A stretch of 7,870 bases of DNA from Actinomycetes bacterium (GCA_023460255.1 JAEWQZ010000048.1:1-7870), one strand, 5' to 3'; shown: positions 1-6,014, counted from the first letter of the stretch. Numbers and translations: made by a program. Notes: a model not told the origin generated them from the letters alone.

Positions 1-1349
1 TCCGCGACGAAGCCCAGCTGGCCCTCGAGCCCGGGTTGACCTTGGCCGAGGTCTCGACGCTCGTCGCCGGCGGCTACGCGCACCTGCCGCCGTCCCAGCG
101 CGACGAGATGGCCGCCGCCCTGCACACGTTCCGCGAGGGGATGCAGGAGAGCGACCTGGTCGTGGCCCTGACGGAGCAGCGGCTCATCACCGGGACACTG
201 GACGACGCGCCACCGCAGGCGGTGCAGTCGCCGCTCCTGACGCGCCCGGTGCTGTGGGCGGAGTCGCAGACACCGCTCGAGGCACTCCCAGCCAAGCTCA
301 GCGCCGCCCTGGAACAGGAGGGTCACGTCGTCGACCTGACGGCGGTGTTCGACCTTCTCGCAGACTTGGCGGACGACGACGCGGAGACCACTACCCACCG
401 CGCGAGAACGGCTCCCCAACAGATCGAAGGGGCGATGCTGCCAGCCGTGTCCCAGAGCCTGGCCGACGAGCTGTTCATGCCGGTCGCGCCGCTGCAAGAG
501 CTGGTCGACCTGCTCAACCGGCGGCGACAGGTCGTCATCTACGGGCCGCCCGGGACGGGCAAGACGTTCGTCGCCAAGAAGCTCGCGGAGCGGCTGGCTG
601 GCGCGCAGGACCCGAGCAGGGTTCGGCTCGTGCAGTTCCACCCCTCGTACGCGTACGAAGACTTCTTCGAGGGCTTCCGGCCGGTGGAGAAGGACGGCCA
701 AGCGCACTTCGCCCTGCAGGACGGGCCGCTCAAGCTGATGGCGGCTGAGGCCGCCAAGGCGGAGAACCGCGGGAAGCCCTACGTGCTCATCATCGACGAG
801 CTCAACCGTGCGAACCTCGCCAAGGTCTTCGGCGAGCTGTACTTCCTGCTGGAGTACCGCGAGGAGACCGTCCGGCTCCAGTACCAGCCGGACAAGCCCT
901 TCAGCATCCCGGACAACCTGTTGATCATCGGCACGATGAACACCGCGGACCGTTCGATCGCGCTTGTCGATGCAGCCATCCGGCGCCGGTTCCCGTTTTA
1001 CGAGATGCATCCCCAACGAGAGCCCGTGAAGGGGGTCCTCGCCGAGTTCGTTCGGCGCCGGCAGTTGAGCGACGACCGCGTCGAGTTGCTCGACGAGCTC
1101 AACGCGGCGATGGGCCACCGTGGTCACGACCTGCACATCGGGCCGTCGTATCTCATGCGGGACGACCTCGACCAACCAGGCGCGCTCGACCTGGTGTGGC
1201 GGTACGACATCCTGCCGCTGCTCCATGAGCACTTCTACGGCACCAAGTCGCCGGGCGTCGTCGATCAGGAGTTCGGCCTGTCGTCGTTGCGCGATAGGAT
1301 CGAGCGGCGGGTCACCGCTGGCGAGGGCCCGGCCGAGCCGGAGGTCTGA
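1..1349 (+). CDS. mcrB: McrB-like AAA+ NTPase, 5' end cut by window edge
   Basis: Motor subunit of a McrBC (Type IV) modification-dependent restriction system. In the family, McrB recognises modified DNA, forms an NTP-hydrolysing ring and recruits McrC. Residue numbers count from the TTG at 36. Walker A is GPPGTGKT (170-177). Walker B is VLIIDE (250-255), followed by the McrB-type LNRAN. The hallmark MNTADRS is at 301-307, containing the NTAD motif known from GTP-using E. coli McrB. Arginines 316-318 (IRRRFPF) are candidate finger residues. Residues about 22-102 run D-L-V-V, G, then R-P-V-x-W, resembling small beta reader modules of the EVE/PUA-like kind (inference). The frame is open from base 3, and the TTG at 36 has no Shine-Dalgarno, so the true start is almost certainly upstream of the window. 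The stop TGA overlaps the next ATG (TGATG), which suggests translational coupling to mcrC. Confidence 0.9.
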   Translation, partial: RDEAQLALEPGLTLAEVSTLVAGGYAHLPPSQRDEMAAALHTFREGMQESDLVVALTEQRLITGTLDDAPPQAVQSPLLTRPVLWAESQTPLEALPAKLSAALEQEGHVVDLTAVFDLLADLADDDAETTTHRARTAPQQIEGAMLPAVSQSLADELFMPVAPLQELVDLLNRRRQVVIYGPPGTGKTFVAKKLAERLAGAQDPSRVRLVQFHPSYAYEDFFEGFRPVEKDGQAHFALQDGPLKLMAAEAAKAENRGKPYVLIIDELNRANLAKVFGELYFLLEYREETVRLQYQPDKPFSIPDNLLIIGTMNTADRSIALVDAAIRRRFPFYEMHPQREPVKGVLAEFVRRRQLSDDRVELLDELNAAMGHRGHDLHIGPSYLMRDDLDQPGALDLVWRYDILPLLHEHFYGTKSPGVVDQEFGLSSLRDRIERRVTAGEGPAEPEV

Positions 1350-2629
1350 TGGACTTCCGGCACGTCACCCTCGACGAGCTCGACTCGGAGGGCAGGGAGC
1401 TTGAGCTGACCGCGGAGCAGGCGATCCTGCTCCGCGAGTCGAAGCTGGTCGACGTCCGTACGCTCGGCGGCGACCGGCATTGGCTGATGCCCAACGGCCG
1501 AGTCGGGGCGGTGCGCTTCGACGACCTCCAGGTGGACGTGACGCCCAATCACAAGCTCGACGTCACACACCTGATGTTCCTCCTGGGGTACGCCAAGGAC
1601 CCCGGCTTCCGCCCGGACTCCGTGGTCGGGGAGGCCCACGGGGACCTGTGGCCGGCGATGGCCCAGTCCCTCGCCGCATCGGTGGAGCGTGCGCTGAGGA
1701 TGGGCGTGCTGCAGGGGTACACCTCCGAGCAGGAGGCCCTCCTGACAGTGCGGGGGCGCATCGCGTTCGACGAGCAGATCCGCCGCCGGCCAGGCCACAC
1801 CGTGCCGATCGAGGTGCGGTACGACGACTTCAGCCCCGACATCGCCGAGAACCAGATCCTCGTGGCGGCGATCCACCTGATGTTAGGTGTGCCACGCCTG
1901 GACGACGAGATCCGAAGGCGCCTGCTGCACCTCGGCGCGCGGTTCGTAGGAGTGAAGCGGCTAGCCCCGGGGACGCCGACACCGCGATGGCAGCCCACGC
2001 GACTGAACGAGCGATACCACGCCGCCCTGGGCCTGGCGGAGGTGCTGCTGCGCCACGCCTCGACCGGAGCGAGCGCCACGGGCGTCACGATGTCGGCCTT
2101 CGTCGTTGTGATGTGGAAGGTGTTCGAGGACTTCGTCACCACCGCCCTTACCGAGGCCCTCGCCGCGCACCCTGGCTACTCCTCACCGCAGCTGTCCGTC
2201 TACCTGACCGGTGCGGGCGACTGGAGTGAGGGCAGGACGGGCCGCGGCCAGGAGGACCCACACGGCGACGTCCTCATGAACGTCGACGTCGTGCACGTCG
2301 ACGGACGGGGGGCGCCGGACGTGGTGTTCGACGCCAAGTACAAGCTCGCGTCCAGCACGGGCCGGTACGCGAACGCCGACCACTACCAGATGCTCGCCTA
2401 CTGCACCGCGCTCGGCGTCCCTACCGCCTGGCTCATCTATGCCGGCGGCGGCGCGGACGTTCGGCGCACGATCAAGAACGCGGGTGTGAGGGTCGTGGCT
2501 GCCCCGCTCAACTTGCGTGAGCCGCCGGAGGCGGTTCTGGAGCGAGTCCGCCAGGTCGCCCGAGAGGCCCTAAACGCCTCACATGGCGCCGAGCCGTCAC
2601 AGCGAATGCCGACTGGCACGAGATCCTGA
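1349..2629 (+). CDS. mcrC: McrC-like PD-(D/E)XK nuclease subunit
   Basis: Endonuclease partner of McrB; in the family it docks on the McrB ring, stimulates its NTPase and cuts DNA near modified sites. The 426-residue length suits the longer McrC homologues. The N-terminal part carries family features: VRGRI at 134-138 and NQIL at 168-171 (the usual vrGRi and NriL blocks). The C-terminal nuclease core has D-A-K-Y-K at 328-332, so D328 and K330 are the likely catalytic pair. D313, fifteen residues earlier, is the likely first acidic residue, with valine where many homologues have proline. A following conserved-type Gln in a YQMLAY stretch fits the fold. The start ATG shares one base with the mcrB stop, so the two are made as a pair. 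No frameshift or missing catalytic residue is visible, so the nuclease looks intact. Confidence 0.9.
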   Translation: MDFRHVTLDELDSEGRELELTAEQAILLRESKLVDVRTLGGDRHWLMPNGRVGAVRFDDLQVDVTPNHKLDVTHLMFLLGYAKDPGFRPDSVVGEAHGDLWPAMAQSLAASVERALRMGVLQGYTSEQEALLTVRGRIAFDEQIRRRPGHTVPIEVRYDDFSPDIAENQILVAAIHLMLGVPRLDDEIRRRLLHLGARFVGVKRLAPGTPTPRWQPTRLNERYHAALGLAEVLLRHASTGASATGVTMSAFVVVMWKVFEDFVTTALTEALAAHPGYSSPQLSVYLTGAGDWSEGRTGRGQEDPHGDVLMNVDVVHVDGRGAPDVVFDAKYKLASSTGRYANADHYQMLAYCTALGVPTAWLIYAGGGADVRRTIKNAGVRVVAAPLNLREPPEAVLERVRQVAREALNASHGAEPSQRMPTGTRS

Positions 2630-2650
2630 CGGTTCCGGCGACCCTCTAGC

Positions 2651-3625
2651 ATGCCGCTCGTGACGACTGATGGGCCCTCGAGCCAGCAGGGAGACGAGAA
2701 TGTTGCACAGCGCCTCTACCTGGCATCGCGGCATCATGCGCGTACGGCCCAGCGCTTGCTAGGTGCTGAGAGTCACTGGGAGCGCATGGACGCCGCCTAT
2801 CACGCTGGCGCGGCCGTCGAGCTCATAGCGAAGTCAGCGCTGGCCACCCTCGACAAACGCCTCCTTCTTACCGGCCCCGTTCTTCACGACGTCATCCTCG
2901 ATGCGCTCGCCGTGCAGTATGAGAGGCCCGACGTAGTGGTGCGGGAACGCTCGCTGCGAGGCAAGACGATCGAAGCTGGGAGGGCTATCCAACTCACCCA
3001 CCGACTTCTCCCAGAGGTGCGCGACCATCGTGGAGCGGCGGATGCCGCCCTGGCAGCGCGGAACGACGCGGCCCACATGGCCGTGCTCGACGATGCCCGG
3101 CTCGACGACGTCGTCGCCGGCATGCTCTCGTACGTCAACGCCGCCGCCACGGCCAGCGAGCAGGGCACCGCCGACCTCTGGGGTGGGGGTCTCCAGGCCG
3201 AGGTCGACCGTGTCACGCGCGCACGCCTGGACCGAATCGAGCGCGGTGCCCAGGTGAAGGTTGTAGTGGCACGAGAGAACTACGGCGGCCTTGCTGGCGC
3301 TCTGTCCCAAGAGACGCGCGAGAAGTGGATCGCTGAACTCGCGGATCGCCCCGTGCCGTCGTCGGATGTCGAGTCCCGCGTCGACTGCCCCGCGTGCGAA
3401 CTGCCCTACGCCCGAGTCCAGTGGAATGCCGACTACGAGGCAGTGCGTGACGGCGATGGCTGGAGTTACGAGGGTGGACTTGCTCTGGTCGGACTGCTGT
3501 GCCCGATCTGCAACCTGTCCCTTGACGCGGCCGAGGTCGGAGCTCTCGGCGTGGACACCTCGATGTGGATCGACGAGGAAGATATCCTTTCCGATCAGGG
3601 ATTCCGCGATGACGCACCCGAATGA
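2651..3625 (+). CDS. HEPN-like domain + C-terminal zinc-ribbon protein, third gene of mcrBC operon
   Basis: I do not recognise this 324-residue protein as a named family. The N-terminal 150 residues look helical. They contain a YHAGAAVELIAKSAL stretch (about 50-64), like the 'yHaayavEcalKa' helix of HEPN proteins, and R-N-D-A-A-H at 137-142. That fits the HEPN ribonuclease motif R-x4-6-H with a polar residue after Arg, so metal-independent RNA cleavage is possible (inference). The C-terminus has C-P-A-C at 246-249 and C-P-I-C at 284-287, a typical paired-CxxC zinc ribbon that could bind nucleic acid or protein. The first in-frame ATG lies 21 bases after the mcrC stop. No good Shine-Dalgarno is visible; GTG at 2660 is an alternative start. 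Strand and spacing suggest co-transcription with mcrBC. It could be a third subunit, an abortive-infection RNase, or independent cargo. Confidence 0.8.
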   Translation: MPLVTTDGPSSQQGDENVAQRLYLASRHHARTAQRLLGAESHWERMDAAYHAGAAVELIAKSALATLDKRLLLTGPVLHDVILDALAVQYERPDVVVRERSLRGKTIEAGRAIQLTHRLLPEVRDHRGAADAALAARNDAAHMAVLDDARLDDVVAGMLSYVNAAATASEQGTADLWGGGLQAEVDRVTRARLDRIERGAQVKVVVARENYGGLAGALSQETREKWIAELADRPVPSSDVESRVDCPACELPYARVQWNADYEAVRDGDGWSYEGGLALVGLLCPICNLSLDAAEVGALGVDTSMWIDEEDILSDQGFRDDAPE

Positions 3626-3627
3626 GC

Positions 3628-3646
3628 GCACGGCGTCGAGCCGTGC
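3628..3646 (+). terminator. Hairpin after the mcrBC-HEPN operon
   Basis: A perfect 7-bp inverted repeat (GCACGGC / GCCGTGC) with loop GTCGA starts three bases after the TGA of the HEPN gene. There is no U-tract, which is common for actinobacterial terminators. The placement supports the operon ending here; termination itself is inferred. Confidence 0.5.
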
Positions 3647-3690
3647 CCACGCGCGGTCCGCATCTAGTCCGCAAATGGGCAAGAAGAGGC

Positions 3691-3733
3691 CCGAACTGAT
3701 GAGAACCGTCGGAAGGCATCACCGCAGGCCAGG
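3691..3733. repeat. Left copy of a diverged direct repeat flanking the tRNA/IS scar
   Basis: Bases 3691-3716 match 3987-4012 at 21 of 26 positions by my alignment; the shared core is GATGAGAA, then CG, C, GGA. After a 3-base length difference both copies continue with GGCCAGG (3727-3733 and 4020-4026). The pair brackets the tRNA fragment and the transposase remnant. Its function is unknown. Confidence 0.45.
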
Positions 3734-3779
3734 GGCGCTTTCGGCCCTCTGACCACCCACCCCGTCCCAGACCACAAGC

Positions 3780-3823
3780 GACTTTTAATCCGCGGGTTGT
3801 GGGTTCGATCCCCACGGGGCCCA
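3780..3823 (+). other. 3' fragment of tRNA-Lys(UUU), probable attachment-site scar
   Basis: This is the 3' part of a tRNA gene. The anticodon loop is CTTTTAA (3782-3788), giving anticodon UUU, lysine. The 3' anticodon strand is TCCGC (3789-3793) and the variable loop has 5 bases. The T-arm is GTGGG-TTCGATC-CCCAC (3799-3815). The 3' acceptor strand is GGGGCCC (3816-3822) with discriminator A at 3823. No CCA is encoded. Upstream of 3780 there is no D-arm and no matching 5' acceptor strand, and the 5' anticodon strand does not pair with TCCGC (GCGA instead of CGGA). Sequence identity to a tRNA therefore starts at about the anticodon loop. That is the expected form of the distal att duplicate left when a tyrosine-integrase element inserts in a tRNA gene. 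It is not a functional tRNA. Element to the left, chromosome to the right, is the usual geometry. Confidence 0.8.
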
Positions 3824-3841
3824 CGCTCCTGCTGTTGTAGT

Positions 3842-3927
3842 TCGGCTGATCCTGGACGTTTCGGCTTCGGTTGATGGTTGACGGTGCTTCGGCTGATCCT
3901 TGACACCTGTGTCGGCTGATGCTTGAC
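3842..3927 (+). repeat. Four 16-base direct repeats, 22-25 bases apart
   Basis: Copies are at 3842-3857 (TCGGCTGATCCTGGAC), 3867-3882 (TCGGTTGATGGTTGAC), 3889-3904 (TCGGCTGATCCTTGAC) and 3912-3927 (TCGGCTGATGCTTGAC). Start-to-start spacings of 25, 22 and 23 bases are about two helical turns, so all sites would face one side of the helix. Between copies 3 and 4 lies the inverted repeat GACAC-CT-GTGTC (3902-3913). Likely protein-binding sites of a transposase; binding is inferred. Confidence 0.7.
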
Positions 3928-3966
3928 GCTCGCTCATGAGGGAGCTGAGCGTGGCTGAGCAGAGAT
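3842..3966 (+). mobile_element. Remnant of an insertion-sequence end
   Basis: This segment holds four spaced 16-base repeats followed by the first codons of a transposase-like reading frame that then breaks off. Repeats upstream of a transposase start are what is expected of an IS terminal region where transposase binds. The encoded start MRELSVAEQR resembles, from memory, actinobacterial transposases of the IS481/IS3 helix-turn-helix type. The outer boundary cannot be set from one copy; I place the left limit at the first repeat and the inner break where transposase similarity ends. Confidence 0.5.
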
Positions 3967-3998
3967 GCAATTGGCCGAGAACTGCCCCGAAGCGATGA
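3936..3998 (+). pseudogene. Truncated transposase start (IS481/IS3-like)
   Basis: A 20-codon frame starts with ATG at 3936 and ends with TGA at 3996. The first ten residues, MRELSVAEQR, look like the opening of actinobacterial IS481/IS3-type transposases, where I would expect an aromatic residue and a helix-turn-helix next. Here it continues C-N-W-P and reaches a stop, with no helix-turn-helix or catalytic DDE region. The homology seems to end at about 3966. I read it as the leftover 5' tip of a transposase gene after deletion. The family assignment rests on ten residues. Confidence 0.45.
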
Positions 3999-4026
3999 GA
4001 AACGCCGGAGGGCGACGACGGCCAGG
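3987..4026. repeat. Right copy of the diverged direct repeat
   Basis: Partner of the copy at 3691-3733 (21 of 26 positions shared, then GGCCAGG). It begins about 20 bases after the transposase remnant breaks off and overlaps its short out-of-homology tail. Confidence 0.45.
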
Positions 4027-4082
4027 CTCGCGGCGGTGGCCCGCAGGTTGTGGATTCCGGGGCGCTGGGACGGGCACCGGGC

Positions 4083-4099
4083 CGGTCGCAGGCCGACCG
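4083..4099 (-). terminator. Hairpin after the YdcF-like gene
   Basis: A 6-bp perfect inverted repeat (CGGTCG / CGACCG, loop CAGGC) begins three bases beyond the TAG stop of the minus-strand gene ending at 4103. No U-tract. Position supports a terminator; strength is unknown. Confidence 0.4.
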
Positions 4100-4102
4100 T
4101 GG

Positions 4103-4885
4103 CTACCCCCGGACGATGTCGAGCGAGATGCCGAACCACTCGCGGACCCACGACGTCGGCAGGATCCACGGGGCGCTCGGCGCCGCGAGCCCTTGGGCGT
4201 CGAGACCGACGCGTTCGGCGACCGACAGGGCCCGGTACATGTGGTACCCCTCGCTGACGACGACGACCGAGGTGCTCAGCCCGTTCTCGGCGAGGAGCTC
4301 CTTGGAGAACTCGAGGTTCTCGAGCGTCGAGGTGGAGCGGTCCTCTACCAGGATGCGGTCCTCCGACACACCCCTGTCGACCAGGACGCGCCGCATCGCC
4401 TCGGCTTCGCTGATCCACTCGTCCGCGCCCTGGCCGCCCGAGACGATCACCTGCACGGACGGATTCGCCACGAGGTACCCGGCGGCGGTCTCGACCCGAT
4501 GCATGAGCGCGACGCTCGGGGTGTCGCCCTCCACGCGGCAGCCCAGGACGATCACCGTGGCGGGCGTCTGCGGACGGGCGTTCACGGCGCCCGCCATGAG
4601 CACGGAGAGCACACCGCACCACGCGATGCCGAGGGCGAGCACGGCGGCGACCGACGCCGTGGCGGCCCTGCCGCGGCGGGTCTTCGGCCGGCCGGAGAGT
4701 GCGCGGGCGATGCTCGGCGAGAAGACGGCAACAGCGGCCAGAAGAATGCAGACGCCCATGCCGACGACGTTCCCGACGTTGAGGATCCCGGCGATCGTCA
4801 CGGGCTGCAGAAAGACCCAGAACCCATAGACCGAGAGCACGAGGAGCAGCAGGCGAAGCGCGTCGCGGAGCGTCGGCCTCGTCAC
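4103..4885 (-). CDS. YdcF/SanA-like DUF218 membrane protein
   Basis: A 260-residue protein of the DUF218 (YdcF/SanA/ElyC) family. Some members are linked to cell-envelope maintenance and vancomycin tolerance in E. coli, but the biochemical role is unsettled. Three hydrophobic segments lie at about residues 11-27, 36-55 and 78-99. The DUF218 domain follows at about 109-227 with its usual blocks: VIVLGC, an Arg after a helix start (MHRVE), VIVSGGQG, ISEAEAM, EDRSTSTLEN and SEGYHMYRA. It is probably anchored with the domain outside the membrane (inferred). I chose the GTG at 4885 because AGGGAG sits 9 bases upstream; an in-frame GTG at 4909 would add 8 residues. It is transcribed alone, with the transposase remnant downstream and a decayed photolyase gene upstream. 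Confidence 0.85.
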   Translation of the reverse strand: MTRPTLRDALRLLLLVLSVYGFWVFLQPVTIAGILNVGNVVGMGVCILLAAVAVFSPSIARALSGRPKTRRGRAATASVAAVLALGIAWCGVLSVLMAGAVNARPQTPATVIVLGCRVEGDTPSVALMHRVETAAGYLVANPSVQVIVSGGQGADEWISEAEAMRRVLVDRGVSEDRILVEDRSTSTLENLEFSKELLAENGLSTSVVVVSEGYHMYRALSVAERVGLDAQGLAAPSAPWILPTSWVREWFGISLDIVRG

Positions 4886-4894
4886 GGATGTGCG

Positions 4895-4900
4895 CTCCCT
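4895..4900 (-). promoter_or_regulatory. Shine-Dalgarno deciding the YdcF-like start
   Basis: On the minus strand AGGGAG lies 9 bases before GTG 4885. The longer frame's GTG at 4909 has no comparable site, so the shorter start is preferred. Confidence 0.6.
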
Positions 4901-4909
4901 GCAGGTCAC

Positions 4910-5018
4910 CAGAAGTCCGTGCAGACCGTAGCAGGCGCGCGTGACCGGACTCTGTCCAGGCGCTCATCGCGCCTGCGCACCGCCGAGCGCGCCCCGCACG
5001 TCGACGGCCTAGCGTTCA
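4910..5018. other. Leader region between YdcF-like gene and photolyase remnant
   Basis: No convincing gene. It must contain the promoter of the minus-strand YdcF-like gene, but I could not pick out confident -35 and -10 boxes. The right-hand 20 bases may be decayed photolyase coding sequence. Confidence 0.4.
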
Positions 5019-5297
5019 GCCACCAACAGCCACGGCTGGCAGTGGGTGGCCGGCACCGGCACCGACGCCGCCCCCTACTTCCGCGTCTTCAACCCGGTCG
5101 CCCAGGGCCGCCGCTTCGACCCCGACGGCGCGTACGTGCGCCGGTACGTGCCGGAGCTCGCGCACGTCCCGAGCGGCGCGGCGCACGAGCCGTGGACCGT
5201 CACCGACGGCCTGGCGCACGGGTACCCGGAGCGGGTCGTCGACCACGCCGAGGAGCGGGCCGAGGCCCTCCGGCGGTACGGGGCGGCCCGGGCGTAG
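5019..5297 (+). pseudogene. phr: 3' remnant of a deoxyribodipyrimidine photolyase gene
   Basis: The translation carries the photolyase C-terminal signature. It reads NSHGWQWVAGTGTDAAPY from 5025, then FRVFNPVAQG, FDPDGAYVRRYVPEL and a final YPERVVDHAEERAEALRRYG, ending at TAG 5295-5297. In intact photolyases this is the last fifth or so of the FAD-binding domain. The N-terminal alpha/beta domain and most of the FAD domain are absent. An in-frame TAG at 5010 stands just before the homologous part. Bases about 4999-5010 encode HVDG in another frame, which may be the preceding 'H-L-V-D-G' block displaced by a frameshift (tentative). A GTG at 5046 could start an 83-residue frame, but no Shine-Dalgarno is visible and the fragment could not bind FAD as a photolyase does. 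The upstream part was probably deleted when the sequence now holding the YdcF-like gene's leader was joined here. Confidence 0.8.
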
Positions 5298-5324
5298 GGC
5301 CGGCCGACGGCGGGCGTCAGTGGC

Positions 5325-6005
5325 TCAGAGCGCGACCCGCCCAGCGGCCGACGCGAAGCCCAACCAGGTGTGCCGGTTGCCCGCCCAGCACCAGCCGACC
5401 TTCGGCGCATCCCGCCGCTCCCGCCCGTCACGCCCCGTGCCGTTGCTGATCCACACGGCCGGCGTGCGCGCGTCGAGCCGGCCGTCCGGCTTGCGCAGGC
5501 GCGAGCCGATCGTCATGAAGCAGTGGTTCCGGTCGAGCACGTCGGGGCTCTGCAGCACCCAGTGGATGCCCTCGGCGAGCGTCAGGGGCGTCCGGCCGTC
5601 GGCGGTGATCGCGGGCAGGGCCTCGTCCGGGCTCCAGCTCGCCATGGCGTCGCCACGGTCCGGTGCCCGCACCACGTACACCGCCGACGAGGGCAGCACT
5701 ACCTCGGGCAGCGGAGCGAACGCGTCGACGTCGGTCATGTCCTCGACGACGAAGCCCGGCCGGTCGCCCCGCCGCATCAGCGGCGCCAGCGCCGACGGCG
5801 GGACGCGGTCCGGGTGCAGGACGAGCAGCGCGCGGCCGTCGGGCACGCCGTCGGGCCCGCCGTCCGGCACGCGCCCGACGGCGCCCCGCAGCGCGTCGGC
5901 CGTCAGGCCGGCGACCTCGTGCAGGCCGAGGGAGACGAGACGCTCCGCCTGCGCAGCGAGCGTCGGGAGCGGGGGGAGCGGGGGGAGCGGGGTGGTGTCG
6001 GGCAT
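5325..6005 (-). CDS. DUF5701-like conserved actinobacterial protein
   Basis: A 226-residue soluble protein with no signal peptide or membrane segment. From memory it matches DUF5701, a family of unknown function found mainly in Actinobacteria. The recognisable part is the C-terminus: CFMTIGSR, then LDARTPAVWISNGTGRDGRE, then KVGWCWAGNRHTWLGFASA, with many Trp, Cys, His and Gly residues that suggest a conserved pocket. The centre (LLVLHPDRVPPSALAPLM, then FVVEDMTDVDAF) looks alpha/beta. The N-terminus holds three Pro-Leu-Pro triplets from a tandem DNA repeat. ATG at 6005 is preceded by GGAGG five bases upstream. Its 3' end faces the photolyase remnant, 27 bases away. It follows the ABC operon on the same strand, but two hairpins separate them, so it is probably a separate unit. 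Confidence 0.75.
   Translation of the reverse strand: MPDTTPLPPLPPLPTLAAQAERLVSLGLHEVAGLTADALRGAVGRVPDGGPDGVPDGRALLVLHPDRVPPSALAPLMRRGDRPGFVVEDMTDVDAFAPLPEVVLPSSAVYVVRAPDRGDAMASWSPDEALPAITADGRTPLTLAEGIHWVLQSPDVLDRNHCFMTIGSRLRKPDGRLDARTPAVWISNGTGRDGRERRDAPKVGWCWAGNRHTWLGFASAAGRVAL
5965..5991 (-). repeat. Tandem 9-base repeat coding for Pro-Leu-Pro x3
   Basis: Three exact copies of GGGAGCGGG on the plus strand. The unit is a multiple of three, so gain or loss changes the protein by whole Pro-Leu-Pro triplets (residues 6-14 of the DUF5701-like protein) without a frameshift. Confidence 0.85.
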
Positions 6006-6014
6006 GTGGGCCTC

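Noticed and set aside
36..38. TTG as the real mcrB start.
   Set aside because: No ribosome binding site, the frame is open to the window edge, and the N-terminal module would be cut short.
2834..3682. A 282-codon minus-strand open frame opposite the HEPN/zinc-ribbon gene.
   Set aside because: No recognisable motif, while the plus strand shows a HEPN-type motif, paired CxxC and operon spacing.
3675..3752. Tiny basic ORF MGKKRPELMRTVGRHHRR... between the operon and the tRNA fragment.
   Set aside because: No Shine-Dalgarno, 25 codons, and it lies in the diverged repeat, so chance is the better explanation.
3664..3970. Minus-strand frames over the tRNA fragment reading GPRGDRTHNPRIKS, GPVGIEPTTRGLK and APWGSNPQPAD.
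   Set aside because: These are the familiar spurious translations of the antisense of tRNA 3' ends; the plus strand is plainly tRNA sequence.
3213..4967. A 584-codon minus-strand open frame.
   Set aside because: It runs antisense through the HEPN gene, the tRNA fragment and the IS remnant, and out of frame through the YdcF-like gene, with Arg-rich high-GC shadow composition and no motif.
3965..5449. A 494-codon plus-strand open frame.
   Set aside because: Antisense to the DUF218 gene, whose motifs are clear on the minus strand; the frame only touches photolyase-like HVDG for a few codons.
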